Of a DNA stretch of 34,952 nt, positions 25,346-33,890 are shown piece by piece (position 1 is the first letter of the stretch; every line of letters begins with the position of its first letter). The stretch is from Chromatiaceae bacterium. GTDB taxonomy: Bacteria; Pseudomonadota; Gammaproteobacteria; Chromatiales; Chromatiaceae. The notes below the pieces were generated by a model, which was not told the DNA's origin, ran no database searches, and was given only the letters and a program-made list of their open reading frames with translations. Location of the stretch: the NCBI GenBank assembly GCA_020851955.1, contig JADZBU010000029.1, forward strand, positions 1 through 34,952, written 5' to 3'. The translations under genes were made by a program, and so were the position numbers.

Positions 25346-25445
25346 TGCGTATTCCACCCCCATTCGGCCACTGATTCCACGCTGATTCGGCCACCCATTC
25401 CACGGCGATTCGGCCACTGATTCCCCGGCCATTCGGCCACCCCCG
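25346..25445 (+). repeat. Terminal multi-repeat of IS21 element 1, left end
   Basis: The first hundred bases contain ATTCGGCCAC four times and ATTCCAC three times in alternation. Related GGTGG(C/A)(C/A) units recur before the right end (27880-27966). IS21-type transposases bind such repeated end boxes. Confidence 0.7.
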
Positions 25446-25510
25446 GGCAGGGGGCGACGCAGGACCACGATCCACTAAGATCGACCCTTTTTTCGCAGCG
25501 AGGGGTCGAG

Positions 25511-27046
25511 ATGGAGCGGTTGTCCATGCGTAAGATTCGTGAGTATGTGCGCCTGCGGTTCGAGGTCGGCCTGTCGGCTCGGCAGATCGCGGCGAGCCTG
25601 CAGGTGTCGCGCAGCAGCGTTGGGGAGTACGCGCGGCGCTTTGCCGCCGCGGGGCTGAGTTGGCCCTTGCCCGAGGCCGTGAGCGATACGCAGTTGGAAC
25701 GGCGGCTGTTTCCGCCACCACCGGCGGTGCCGGCCGACACCCGCGTGGTGCCTGACTGGACGGTGGTGCATCACGAGCTGCGCCGTCCCGGTGTGACGCT
25801 GATGCTGCTGTGGGAGGAGTACCGGGCGGAGCACCCCGAGGGCTTCGGCTACAGCTGGTTCTGCCAGCGCTACGAGGACTGGAGCGGCGCGCTCGACGTG
25901 GTGATGCGTCAGACCCACCGGGCCGGGGAGAAGCTGTTCGTGGACTATGCCGGGCAGACGGTGGCGGTCGTGGATCCGGCCAGCGGGGAGCTTCGCACCG
26001 CGCAGATCTTCGTGGCGGTGCTCGGGGCCTCGAATTACACCTACGCCGAGGCGACCTGGTCACAGGGTCTGGCCGACTGGATCGGCTCGCAGGTGCGGGC
26101 CTTCGCCTACTTCGATGGGGTCCCCGCCATTCTGGTCCCCGACAATCTGCGCAGCGGCGTCAGCAAGGCGCATCGCTACGAGCCGGATCTCAATCCCACC
26201 TACTTGGAACTGGCCAACCACTACGGCGTGGCCGTGGTGCCGGCGCGGGTGCGCAAGCCGCGCGATAAGGCCAAGGCGGAGACCGGGGTGCAGATCGTCG
26301 AGCGCTGGATCCTGGCGGCCCTGCGCCACCAAACCTTCTTCAGCCTGAGCGCCCTGAATACGGCCATCGCCGCCCTGCTGGAACGGCTCAATCAGCGGCC
26401 CTTCAAGAAACTGCCCGGTTCGCGCCGCACGGCCTTCGAGACGATCGATCGTCCGGCGCTGCGCCCGCTGCCGCAGACCCCCTACGTCTACGCGACCTGG
26501 AAACAGGTACGGGTGAACATCGACGATCACGTCGAGGTCGATGGGCACTATTACTCGGTGCCCTACACCCTGGTGAAGCAGGCGCTGGACGTGCGCCTCA
26601 CCGAGCACACGGTCGAGTGCTTCCACCACCGCCAGCGCATCGCCAGCCATGTGCGCTCCCCGCTGAAGGGCCGCCACACCACCATCGCCGAGCACATGCC
26701 CAAGGCCCATCGGGAGTTCGCGGAGTGGACCCCGGAACGCCTGGTGCGTTGGGCCGAACAGACCGGACCGGCCACCGCCGGGGTCATCGGCCACATCATG
26801 GCCAACCGTCCGCATCCCCAGCAGGGCTTCCGCTCCGGTTTGGGGATCCTGCGCCTGGGCGAACGTTACGGTCACGACCGCCTGGAGGCCGCCTGTGCGC
26901 GGGCCCTGCGTCTGAACGCCTGCCGCTACCAAAGCATCGCGTCGATCCTGCAACGCGGCCTCGACCGCCAAGCCCTCCCCGAACAGCACAGTCTGGAGCT
27001 ACCCGCCACCCACGACCACCTGCGTGGTCCGGGCTATTTCCACTGA
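25511..27046 (+). CDS. istA: IstA transposase of IS21 element 1
   Basis: A 511-residue IS21 transposase. The N-terminal helix-turn-helix (about 5-55) reads SMRKIREYVRLRFEVGLSARQIA. The integrase core has Asp145 in LFVDYAGQTV, a second Asp in ILVPDNLRSGV, and Glu in RDKAKAETGVQ, the family's DDE triad. A beta-rich DNA-binding region follows with VDGHYYSVPYTLV. The protein cuts and joins the element ends and needs the IstB ATPase encoded 33 bases downstream. Length and motifs are complete. The ATG has a GAGGGG box about 10 bases upstream. Confidence 0.95.
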   Translation: MERLSMRKIREYVRLRFEVGLSARQIAASLQVSRSSVGEYARRFAAAGLSWPLPEAVSDTQLERRLFPPPPAVPADTRVVPDWTVVHHELRRPGVTLMLLWEEYRAEHPEGFGYSWFCQRYEDWSGALDVVMRQTHRAGEKLFVDYAGQTVAVVDPASGELRTAQIFVAVLGASNYTYAEATWSQGLADWIGSQVRAFAYFDGVPAILVPDNLRSGVSKAHRYEPDLNPTYLELANHYGVAVVPARVRKPRDKAKAETGVQIVERWILAALRHQTFFSLSALNTAIAALLERLNQRPFKKLPGSRRTAFETIDRPALRPLPQTPYVYATWKQVRVNIDDHVEVDGHYYSVPYTLVKQALDVRLTEHTVECFHHRQRIASHVRSPLKGRHTTIAEHMPKAHREFAEWTPERLVRWAEQTGPATAGVIGHIMANRPHPQQGFRSGLGILRLGERYGHDRLEAACARALRLNACRYQSIASILQRGLDRQALPEQHSLELPATHDHLRGPGYFH

Positions 27047-27078
27047 CCGTTACACCTCAACAAAGGAGTCAGATACCG

Positions 27079-27837
27079 ATGCTGCATCACCCCACCCTGG
27101 ACAAACTCCAACAGCTGCGTCTCACCGGCATGTCCACCGCCCTGCGCGAACAGCTCGACCTGCCCGAGATCCACACCCTGAGCTTCGAGGAGCGCCTCGG
27201 CCTGCTGGTGGACCGGGAGCTGACCCTGCGCGAAGATCGCCGCCTGCAGACCCGTCTGCGCCAGGCCAAGCTCAAGCACAGTGCCTGCCTGGAGGATCTC
27301 GATTACACCACCCCGCGCGGTCTGGATCGCGCCCTCGTCACCCAACTGGCCACCGGCCAATGGCTCCGCGAGGGTCTCAATTGCCTGATCCTCGGGCCCA
27401 CCGGCATCGGCAAAACGTGGCTGGCGTGCGCCCTGGCACAGCAGGCGTGCCGCCAGGGCTTCACCACCCGCTATCTGCGTGCCCCGCGCCTGTTCGAGGA
27501 ACTGCGCCTCGCCCATGCCGACGGCGGCTTCCCCAAGCTCATGCGCAGCTTCGCCAAGACCGATCTGCTGCTGCTCGATGATTGGGGACTCATGGGGCTG
27601 GACGCCGAGGCTCGGCGCGATCTGCTGGAGCTACTCGATGATCGCCACGGCCGGCGCGCCACCCTCATCACCAGCCAGCTGCCGGTTGAGCATTGGCACG
27701 ACCTGATCGGGGATCCCACCTTGGCCGATGCGATCCTCGATCGCCTGATCCACAACGCCTACCGGATTACCCTCAAAGGCGAGTCGCTGCGCAAACGTCA
27801 CACCCGGACCTTGACGTCGACCACACCCACCGAGTAA
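27079..27837 (+). CDS. istB: IstB AAA+ helper ATPase of IS21 element 1
   Basis: A 252-residue IstB. After a helical N-terminal part (LDKLQQLRLTGMSTALREQL, SFEERLGLLVDREL), Walker A is GPTGIGKT at 106-113 and Walker B is LLLLDDWGL, followed by the sensor region LITSQLPVEHWHDLIGDPTLADAILDR. IstB selects and remodels target DNA for IstA. AAGGAG stands 10 bases before the ATG. The open frame continues upstream inside istA, but the ATG at 27079 gives the family N-terminus. Confidence 0.95.
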   Translation: MLHHPTLDKLQQLRLTGMSTALREQLDLPEIHTLSFEERLGLLVDRELTLREDRRLQTRLRQAKLKHSACLEDLDYTTPRGLDRALVTQLATGQWLREGLNCLILGPTGIGKTWLACALAQQACRQGFTTRYLRAPRLFEELRLAHADGGFPKLMRSFAKTDLLLLDDWGLMGLDAEARRDLLELLDDRHGRRATLITSQLPVEHWHDLIGDPTLADAILDRLIHNAYRITLKGESLRKRHTRTLTSTTPTE

Positions 27838-28868
27838 CAATGACCCGCCTGCGTCGCTTCGCTCCGACTGCCCCGGCCGAATGGCCGTGGAACGGGTGGC
27901 CGAATGCCGGTGGAATCGCCGGCCGGATGTTGGTGGAACAGGTGGCCAAATGGCGTGGAATGCGCACGAGAGCGCCCATTTCCGGCGCTGCACGCCCCGG
28001 CAGGGGGGTAAGGACAATCCCAAGGGCCATGCCTTGCTGAGCTTTTATAACCTGCGCCTGGGCGTTCCCGAAGACGTCCGGGTCGACACGCGCAGCCGCC
28101 ACGAAACCCGGATCTTGCGCGATTATCACCAGGAGCCCCAGGCCCTGACCCGCGAGCGGCGCGGGCTCTGGCTGGTGGATCGCGCCTTCATCGATGCGCC
28201 TTTCTGGGACGCCCAGCAACGGGCCCGGCAGATTACGATGATCACGCGCATGAAAAGCAATCTGGGCGTGGATTCGACCGAGGGCCGGCCCATCGCCGCC
28301 GACCCGGCCAACGCGGGCGTGATTCACGACCTGCGCATCACCTTGTCAAGTTCGCGGGAGGCATGGCACCTCATCACCTACCGCCCGCGCCGCGGCGGGG
28401 CGTTGCAATTCCTGACCAATGACTTCAGCCTGCTGCCCGGCGTGGTGGCCTTCCTCTATTTCCGCCGCTGGGAGGAAGAAAAATGCTTCGATACCTGGAA
28501 AAACGATTTCGCGCAGGCGAAGGCGTGGGGTAAGGGCACGGTGGCCATTGCCAATCAGGCGCGCCTGGCCATCATCACCAGTCTGCTGGTGGCGATCCTC
28601 CTCCACACCCGCCTGGGTGCCGCGGGGGCTCAGGATGAGAAGGCCTGGGCCAAACAGGAAAAGCGGCAGCAGGCCAAGGTGGATGACCCCGATGGCACTG
28701 ATCGCCCAGACTGGACGGTCCCCTGGTTCCGTTATAGCGCTAAGGTGAGCCGGCAGGTCCTGCGCTTCTTCAAACACTGCTTTCTCAAACCAGCCTCGCC
28801 AGGGCTCTATGAACGCGAGCTAGGGCCAATGTTGAAGGCTTACCTATGACGTTAACCGGACACCGTTG

Positions 28869-28876
28869 CCCTAGCC
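28869..28876. repeat. Right target duplication of the IS4-family element
   Basis: An exact copy of CCCTAGCC found at 24682-24689. Confidence 0.85.
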
Positions 28877-29100
28877 AAAGCCAAGATCCTGGAGTTCCCC
28901 TAGCATGGTCTACTCCACTCTGCTACCTTATTCTTGGCCAAGCTGGGGGTCGTTTGTTGGAAATCGGAGCAGTTCTAGGACATAAAACTACCCAAACAAC
29001 CAAACGCTACAGTCATTTGGCCCCGAGTCAAACCCACAACCTTGTGCACGAGCTAGCTGATGATTTACTAGGTAAGCCAGAGCAGGGGGGTAAGAGGTAA
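28877..29100 (+). pseudogene. Tyrosine integrase remnant, C-terminal part with stop and frameshift
   Basis: In frame with the left remnant, the first codons read AKAKILEFP and then a TAG at 28901-28903, where the family has a residue of the box that includes HDLRH. The next residues are HGLLHSATLFLAKLGV, so the catalytic Arg is lost as Leu. Around 28950 the frame changes, and LLEIGAVLGHKTTQTTKRYSH follows, a clear integrase C-terminal box with LGH and the likely nucleophile Tyr in KRYSH. The frame ends at a TAA at 29098-29100. At least three lesions (stop, lost Arg, frameshift) add to the IS insertion, so the recombinase is dead. Confidence 0.8.
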
Positions 29101-29143
29101 TTGTTTGAGATTGTCAGACACGCCATTATTTAGAAGATCAGAT

Positions 29144-29707
29144 ATGTCAACATACAAATTACGATTTCCTGAACTGACTGTGGCCGACAAGTTGGTCAAG
29201 CTTCTCAGGGTGTATTGGGAGGAAGTCATAAACAAAGACGGCTCCATACCGTTCAAAGCTGTTATTAAAGCCTATTATCCTAAGTCTGATTTTAATCCTG
29301 ATACCTGGTTATCTGAGGAACTAGAGCCGCTTCTCGGGGGGCTGGATCCGGAGGGGTTGATGGGTGCCGTAGCAGTAGTCCTTCATACCCGTAAGATAAT
29401 CAAGAAGCACTTGGACAAAAATAACAGATTGGCTGCAACGAAGGCTTTAGCAGAAGGATACTATAATTTAGGTATTATTTATAGTTTTGGAATGCAAACT
29501 CCTAAAAACTTCGCGGCCGAATTAGCGAAAATAAGATATCAAAAATATATATACACGAAAAATAAAGAACTTGTACATGAAGAATACCACAAAATGCGAG
29601 CGGTTAATCCCTCTCTTTCAAAGGATATGATAGCTGAGATAATATATAATAGAGGAATCACGAATTTGGCTGAAAAGACAATTCGCCACTACCTGAGGGG
29701 ATTGTAA
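29144..29707 (+). CDS. Hypothetical protein, AT-rich orphan gene in the accessory region
   Basis: A 187-residue soluble protein starting MSTYKLRFPELTVADKLVKLL. I do not recognise it. The middle is helical and charged (KKHLDKNNRLAATKALAEGYYNLG). The last 40 residues (NPSLSKDMIAEIIYNRG and AEKTIRHYLRGL) look like a helix-turn-helix of the kind at the C-terminus of many small plasmid and phage proteins, so DNA binding is possible. The codons are much more AT-rich than in the sox or mutY genes, a sign of foreign origin. An upstream ATG adds 13 residues; the start at 29144 is preferred for its sequence, though its ribosome site is weak. The gene appears intact between two insertion-sequence clusters. 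Confidence 0.55.
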   Translation: MSTYKLRFPELTVADKLVKLLRVYWEEVINKDGSIPFKAVIKAYYPKSDFNPDTWLSEELEPLLGGLDPEGLMGAVAVVLHTRKIIKKHLDKNNRLAATKALAEGYYNLGIIYSFGMQTPKNFAAELAKIRYQKYIYTKNKELVHEEYHKMRAVNPSLSKDMIAEIIYNRGITNLAEKTIRHYLRGL

Positions 29708-30133
29708 TATTTTCTATTGAAAACATATGCGGCCTAGAGTCGTTGAGCTGTACCAAGATCACCATAAAGATGAAGCACTCATAAAGATAAATAGCAAGAA
29801 GGAGCTTGGTGATCCAATCACCCTTCGCATCAGATGGTTCCTGGCGATGGATGTTAGATCAGTTCCCATCTGCGGGATTACCGTATTAGCTAGTAGCGCT
29901 CCCACCAGGCCAACACCCAGGCTTTGCCTTGATTGATCCACTTATCCTGCCAAGGGATGTGAATTCCTACAAATATCGAAAACTGGTCTGAGCGAACAGT
30001 TCGACAACAGTGGCTATCTCCTTTCCCCGCTACCGGTCCGGATCTGGCACATCAGTTCAGCCATGTGGCACATACTCAGCCCATTTGAAAAGAACCTAAA
30101 TTAAGGTCAACTGGCTAACTCAACATTCCTGGA
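29708..30133. other. No recognised gene between the orphan gene and IS21 element 2
   Basis: About 425 bases. A 69-codon open frame (29727-29936, starting MRPRVVELYQDHHKDEAL) has no recognised family and no clear ribosome site. The last stretch before 30133, together with bases right of 32807, forms the original target of the second IS21 insertion. Confidence 0.4.
30126..30133. repeat. Left target duplication of IS21 element 2
   Basis: TTCCTGGA precedes the left end and recurs exactly at 32800-32807 after the right end. Confidence 0.85.
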
Positions 30134-30260
30134 TGAGTATTCCGCTGAAAGCGACCACCCATTCCGGCGCGAAAAAGACCACCGATTCCGGACCAAAGTG
30201 GCCACCGATTCCGGCCATGCGGCCAGGGTCTCCGGCGAGTGCGACGCGGGGATGGCATTG

Positions 30261-31015
30261 TTAGGCCGGGACCGGCTCGCCTGTCAACTCGACGGGCCGT
30301 TTGCGCAGCGACTCGCCGCGGAGCTCCAGCTTGTAGGCGCGATGCACGAGGCGGTCGAGGATGGCATCGGCGAGCGTCGGATCCCCCAGGGCCTCGTACC
30401 AATGCGCCACGGGGAGTTGGCTGGTGACCAGGGTGGAGCGGCGCTCGCAGCGGTCATCGAGGATCTCCAGCAGGTCGCGCCGCTGCTCGTCGGTGGTCGG
30501 TGCCAAACCCCAGTCGTCGAGGACCAACAGGTCGGTCTTGGCCAACTCTGCCAGCACCTTGGGGTAGCGCCCGTCGGCCCGGGCGATGCCCAGGTCTTGG
30601 AGCAGGCGAGGCAGACGCAGGTAACGCGCGCTGAAGCCCTCACGACACGCCTTGTTGGCGAGGGCACAGGCGATCCAGGTTTTGCCCACCCCGGTCGGCC
30701 CGGTAATCAGGACGTTGAGGTGTTCGCCCAGCCCTGGCAGCCGGCCAGACGCAGCATCAGGGCGCGGTCGAGGCCCCGGTGGCTGCGGTAATCCAGGTCC
30801 TCGATGGCGGCGTTGGCGCGCAGCCGCGCCTGGGTCAGGCGGGTACGCAGGCGGCGGGTGGCGCGCTCGCTGGCCTCGCGGTCGAGCAACAGGCCAAGGC
30901 GCTCCTCGAAGCTCAACGGCGCGCTCTCCGGCATCTGGAGTTGCTCGTGGAGGGCGTTGTACATGCCTATCAGGCGCAGGCGCTGGAGGGTGTCCAGGGT
31001 GGGATGCAGTAACAT
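30261..31015 (-). pseudogene. istB: IstB of IS21 element 2, broken by a one-base deletion
   Basis: The first part (MLLHPTLDTLQRLRLIGMYN to ALMLRLAGCQ) and the second part (GEHLNVLITGPTGVGKTW to the stop at 30261) are in different frames. At about 30733 the codons CAG-GGC-TGG would become CAG-TGG-CTG-GGC with one added T, giving QWLGEHLNVL like the QWLREGLNCL of the intact copy. The 755-base span is one short of 252 codons, the length of the other IstB. Walker A and B (LLVLDDWGL) remain but lie after the lesion. The gap to istA (31040-31060) holds an 8-base GC hairpin. Confidence 0.88.
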
Positions 31016-31068
31016 CGGTCGGTCTCCGGTGGGGTGTGGCCCCCGGCGCTTGGCCGGGGGCGCGGGGC

Positions 31069-32613
31069 TCAGTGGTAATACTTGGAGCCGCGCACATTGG
31101 CGTGGGCGATGGGGGGCGCGGCGGGGGCGGCGCCCGCTAAGGGACGCCGATCCAGGCCCTTGTCCAGGATCGAGGCGAGGCTGCGGTAGCTGCTGGCACC
31201 GCTGGCCAGCGCCCGGGCACAGGCCGCTTCCAGGCGGGCCTCGCCGTGGGCCTGACCCAGCCGCAGGACCCCGAAGCAGGCGTTGAAGCCCTGCTGGGGA
31301 TGGGGACGGGTCAGGAGCAGGTGTTCGATGAAGGCCAGGGTGTGGGGACCGATCGTCCCGGCCCAGGCCACGATGCGTTCAGGCGTCCAGTCGAGGTACT
31401 GGCGATGGGCGGCGGGCAGATGATCCGCGACGGTGGTGTAGCCGCCGCGCTGGTGGCTGCGGGGGTGGCTGGCGACCCGATGTCCCTGGTGTAAGACCTC
31501 CACCGTGCCGGCGCTCAGGCGCACGTCGAGCTGGCGCTTGATCAGGGGGTGGGGCACCGAGTAGTAGTGCCCATCGACGGCGATGTGCAGGTTCGCTGGG
31601 ACCCGGACCTGGCGCCACTCGGCGTACTCGTAGGGGTGCGGGGGGAGCGGGCGCAGGGCCGGACGCTCCAGACGCTCGAAGTGACTCAGCCGCGAGCCGT
31701 CGAGCTTCTTGAAAGGACGCGCGTTGAGCCCCGTCAACAGCTCGGCGATGGCAGCGTTGAGTTCGACCAGCGAGAAACACGTGCGGTGGCGCAGCCGCGC
31801 CAGGATCCAGCGCTCGACCAGCAACACGGCGCCCTCGGCCTTGGCCTTGTCGCGGGGTTTACGCGCCCGCGCGGGGATCACCGCGCAGCCGTAGTGAGTG
31901 GCGAAGTCCTGGTAGGTGGGATTCAGATCGGGCTCGTAGCGGTGCGCCCGGTTGACGGCGCTACGCAGGTTGTCCGGGACAATGACCTCGGGCACCCCGC
32001 CGAAGAACGCCAGCGCCCGGACGTGAGCGCCGATCCAGTCGGGTAGTTGCTGGCTCCAGGTCGCCTCGGCGTAGGTGTAGTTCGACGCCCCCAACACCGC
32101 GACGAAGACCTGCGCCTGGCGCACCTGCCCCGTGGTGGGGTCGACGACTGCCGCGGTGTGGCCGGCGTAGTCGACGAACAGCTTCTCGCCGGAGCGGTGG
32201 ACCTGGCGCATGACGATATCCAAGCGTCCCCGCCAATCGCGGTAGTGCGCGCAGAACTGGCTGTACTGCCAGCCGTCGGGATGACGCTCCTGGTATTCCT
32301 GCCAGAGCAAGGCCAGGGTCACGCCCTTGCCCCGCAACTCCCGATGGACCGCCTGCCAGTCCGGCGCCACCCGCTGACCCGGCAGTTTCTGCTCCGGGTC
32401 CCCGAACAGTCGCCGCTCCAGCGCCGCCGCATCCAGACCCTCCGGCAACGGCCACGACAGCCCCTCGGCCGCGGCGCGCGCCAGGTACTGCGCCACCACC
32501 GTCGTACGCCCGATGCCGAAGCTGCGCGCAATCTCCCGCGCCGAACCCTGCTCCTGCCATTTCAGGCGCAGCACCTCTGCAATCTTGCGCATGGACAACC
32601 TCTCTCTTGGCAT
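31069..32613 (-). CDS. istA: IstA transposase of IS21 element 2
   Basis: A 514-residue transposase with N-terminal helix-turn-helix SMRKIAEVLRLKWQEQGSAREIA, DDE residues in LFVDYAGHTA, VIVPDNLRSAV and RDKAKAEGAV, the DGHYYSVPHPLIKRQLDVRL domain, and a KYYH end like that of related IstA proteins. The frame is intact. The start at 32613 follows a GAGGGGAAG ribosome box; an ATG six codons earlier is also in frame. Movement would need a working IstB, perhaps from another copy, since its own is frameshifted. Confidence 0.93.
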   Translation of the reverse strand: MPRERLSMRKIAEVLRLKWQEQGSAREIARSFGIGRTTVVAQYLARAAAEGLSWPLPEGLDAAALERRLFGDPEQKLPGQRVAPDWQAVHRELRGKGVTLALLWQEYQERHPDGWQYSQFCAHYRDWRGRLDIVMRQVHRSGEKLFVDYAGHTAAVVDPTTGQVRQAQVFVAVLGASNYTYAEATWSQQLPDWIGAHVRALAFFGGVPEVIVPDNLRSAVNRAHRYEPDLNPTYQDFATHYGCAVIPARARKPRDKAKAEGAVLLVERWILARLRHRTCFSLVELNAAIAELLTGLNARPFKKLDGSRLSHFERLERPALRPLPPHPYEYAEWRQVRVPANLHIAVDGHYYSVPHPLIKRQLDVRLSAGTVEVLHQGHRVASHPRSHQRGGYTTVADHLPAAHRQYLDWTPERIVAWAGTIGPHTLAFIEHLLLTRPHPQQGFNACFGVLRLGQAHGEARLEAACARALASGASSYRSLASILDKGLDRRPLAGAAPAAPPIAHANVRGSKYYH

Positions 32614-32699
32614 CTGCTTCCCCTCGATCAAAGGGGGCGCAGACTACCCAGGGTTATCCCGCGTCGCGAGCCTCCCGGCCCCCGTGGCCGGGGCGCCGG

Positions 32700-32799
32700 A
32701 AGCGCTGGCCACTTTGGTTCGGAACCGGTGGCCACTTTGCGTCGGAATCACTGGCCACTTTCGCCCGGAATCGCTGGCCACGTTCAGTCGGAATACTCA
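32700..32799 (-). repeat. Terminal multi-repeat of IS21 element 2, istA side
   Basis: TGGCCAC followed by a T-rich step occurs four times, spaced by roughly 22-24 bases and alternating with CGGAA. Matching CGACCACC/GGCCACCGATTCCGG units occur at the other end (30134-30225). These are likely transposase binding boxes. Confidence 0.7.
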
Positions 32800-32857
32800 T
32801 TCCTGGAACCGCGAGTTATGCTTGAACCTGATGTATGTGTTCGTAGCGTATGCGCTG

Positions 32858-33890
32858 TCAGGTGGCCTCCCGTTGCTCCTCCGCTGGATCATCAATCACT
32901 GGAATCCTATCTTGATGATGTGTACCGCGGAATAGCTCCCCCATCTTCTCCGGAGCGCGAATCTGCTGCCAAGTCTTGGCGGCTTCTTCCGTGAGCTTGA
33001 ATGCCAGGCCGAGGGGAGGTGCGCGTCACGCAGCTCTTGGTCCAGCTGGTACGTTGACGCAGAGTGGCAAGGGTTGAGTTGATGGGGTTGGTGGTCCGCA
33101 CGTGACCCACAATGCTCGGCCGGGAAGGTATAGGAGACCAACCAGACGTTCACCGTCTTTGAACGACTTCTCGGTGGCCTTAGGGTATTTAACCTGATAG
33201 CAAGCGATAGAGCCGTCACCGCCGCGTTGGCCCCCAGCTAGGTAGACGCCATCCAGATGGGCCGGAGATCGGCCTCAAGCTGCCAGGATTCGGTCGACTC
33301 ACACAGGCAATCGCTGATCGCCACCTTGAAGTGGGTGCCGTCGCTACGCCCCCCAATGATCACCACCTGGCTGGCAGACGCGAAAACCCTCGCTATCGAG
33401 CAGGGGTGGGTAGATACCATCCACCCACCCCGAGGTAGAGACCTAATCCCCTAGAGAATCCCCGATCCAAATCGGGTATTACTCGCTCCACTACACCTTC
33501 CCGCCAACCCAAGGCCGCCGGTGAGAGCCACGGAAGCGCTTCACCCACCAAGGTCACGGCCTCACCGCACTTGTCGCTGGAGATGCCCTTGAGATAGCAC
33601 CAGGATAGCGCCGCCGCTACCGGCGCACTGCGTCGTACCTACCGCTGCACCCGGAAGCATTGAACTTGACGCCGGGCCGGATCGACCTCGCATCTTCGGT
33701 ACCTGGACCGGGCCGGGAACGACGCCGGTGTGGATCTCACGCTCCTGCAGGTATCCATTGCGCACTATGGCGCGGCGACCATCCAGGAGACGCACCTCCG
33801 CCAAGCCTGCCAGCATCTCGGCCTCTTCTGCCTCAACCGCCCGCTGCAGGAGGTCCCGTGCCCCGCGTCGGATCAGGTTCTCCTAGGAAA
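32858..33890 (-). pseudogene. IS256 (mutator) family transposase, multiply frameshifted
   Basis: Read on the minus strand across several frames, the order of IS256 landmarks is clear: LIRRGARDLLQRAVEAE, then LLDGRRAIVRNGYLQEREI and VQVPKMRGRSG, then CYLKGISSDKCGEA, VIIGGRSDGTHFKVAISD and CESTESWQLEADLR. After a missing core segment come KYPKATEKSFKDGERL, HVRTTNPINSTLATLRQRT, and finally FKLTEEAAKTWQQIRAPEKM with HHQDRIPVID. The stop is at 32858-32860. In-frame stops and several shifts separate these pieces, and about 100 residues of the middle (including one catalytic Asp area) appear deleted. It is an old, dead element; IS21 element 2 later landed about 50 bases beyond its 3' end. Confidence 0.8.

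Larger units (their letters stand above)
25346..27966 (+). mobile_element. IS21-family insertion sequence 1 (intact, 2621 bp)
   Basis: The ends are inverted: TGCGTATTCCAC at the left and TGCGCATTCCAC reading inward from the right, with one mismatch. The 6-base duplication CGAGAG flanks both. Inside are intact istA and istB in the family order, istA first. The structure indicates an element still able to move, and the clean target duplication suggests a rather recent insertion into the IS4 transposase gene. Confidence 0.93.
24894..28849 (+). pseudogene. IS4-family DDE transposase, split by IS21 insertion
   Basis: The gene begins MLQNSNIREPTLFDRL and runs in frame to 25345, then resumes at 27973. 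Removing the insert and one copy of its 6-base duplication restores an unbroken frame of 443 codons, reading QVESAHFRRCTPRQGG across the joint. DDE residues are all present in the restored protein: Asp144 in RAIDGTY, Asp in LWLVDRAFIDAP, and Glu in YFRRWEEEKCFDTWKN. The protein would cut and paste its own element. With the insert, translation leaves the frame soon after residue 150, removing most of the catalytic core. An ATG 36 codons upstream is also in frame, but the family-like sequence starts at 24894. Confidence 0.88.
24690..28868 (+). mobile_element. IS4-family insertion sequence, interrupted by an IS21-family element
   Basis: The outer ends share a 12-base inverted repeat: CAACGGTGTCCG at 24690-24701 and its complement at 28857-28868. 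They are flanked by exact 8-base direct repeats CCCTAGCC. Without the nested element and its 6-base duplication the IS would be 1552 bases, carrying one transposase of 442 residues. It sits inside a tyrosine integrase gene. Its transposase cannot be made while the inner element is present, so it can move only if transposase is supplied by another copy. Confidence 0.88.
30134..32799 (-). mobile_element. IS21-family insertion sequence 2 (2666 bp, istB frameshifted)
   Basis: Both outer ends read TGAGTATTCCG inward, giving an 11-base perfect inverted repeat, and 8-base duplications TTCCTGGA flank the element. istA and istB lie on the minus strand. It is a different IS21 type from element 1: the proteins are clearly related but diverged and the end repeats differ. 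istA looks intact while istB carries a one-base deletion, so it should not move on its own. Confidence 0.93.

Noticed and set aside
25346-25445. CRISPR-like short repeats at the IS21 end
   Set aside because: Spacing, position at an IS end and the inverted copy at the other end show these are transposase boxes, not a CRISPR array.
24846-26063. 405-codon minus-strand frame across the IS4/IS21 joint
   Set aside because: It spans an insertion joint and is opposite two real transposase genes; it cannot be an ancestral gene.
30652-31140. Plus-strand frames opposite istB/istA of IS21 element 2
   Set aside because: Gly/Arg-rich shadows of the transposase genes.
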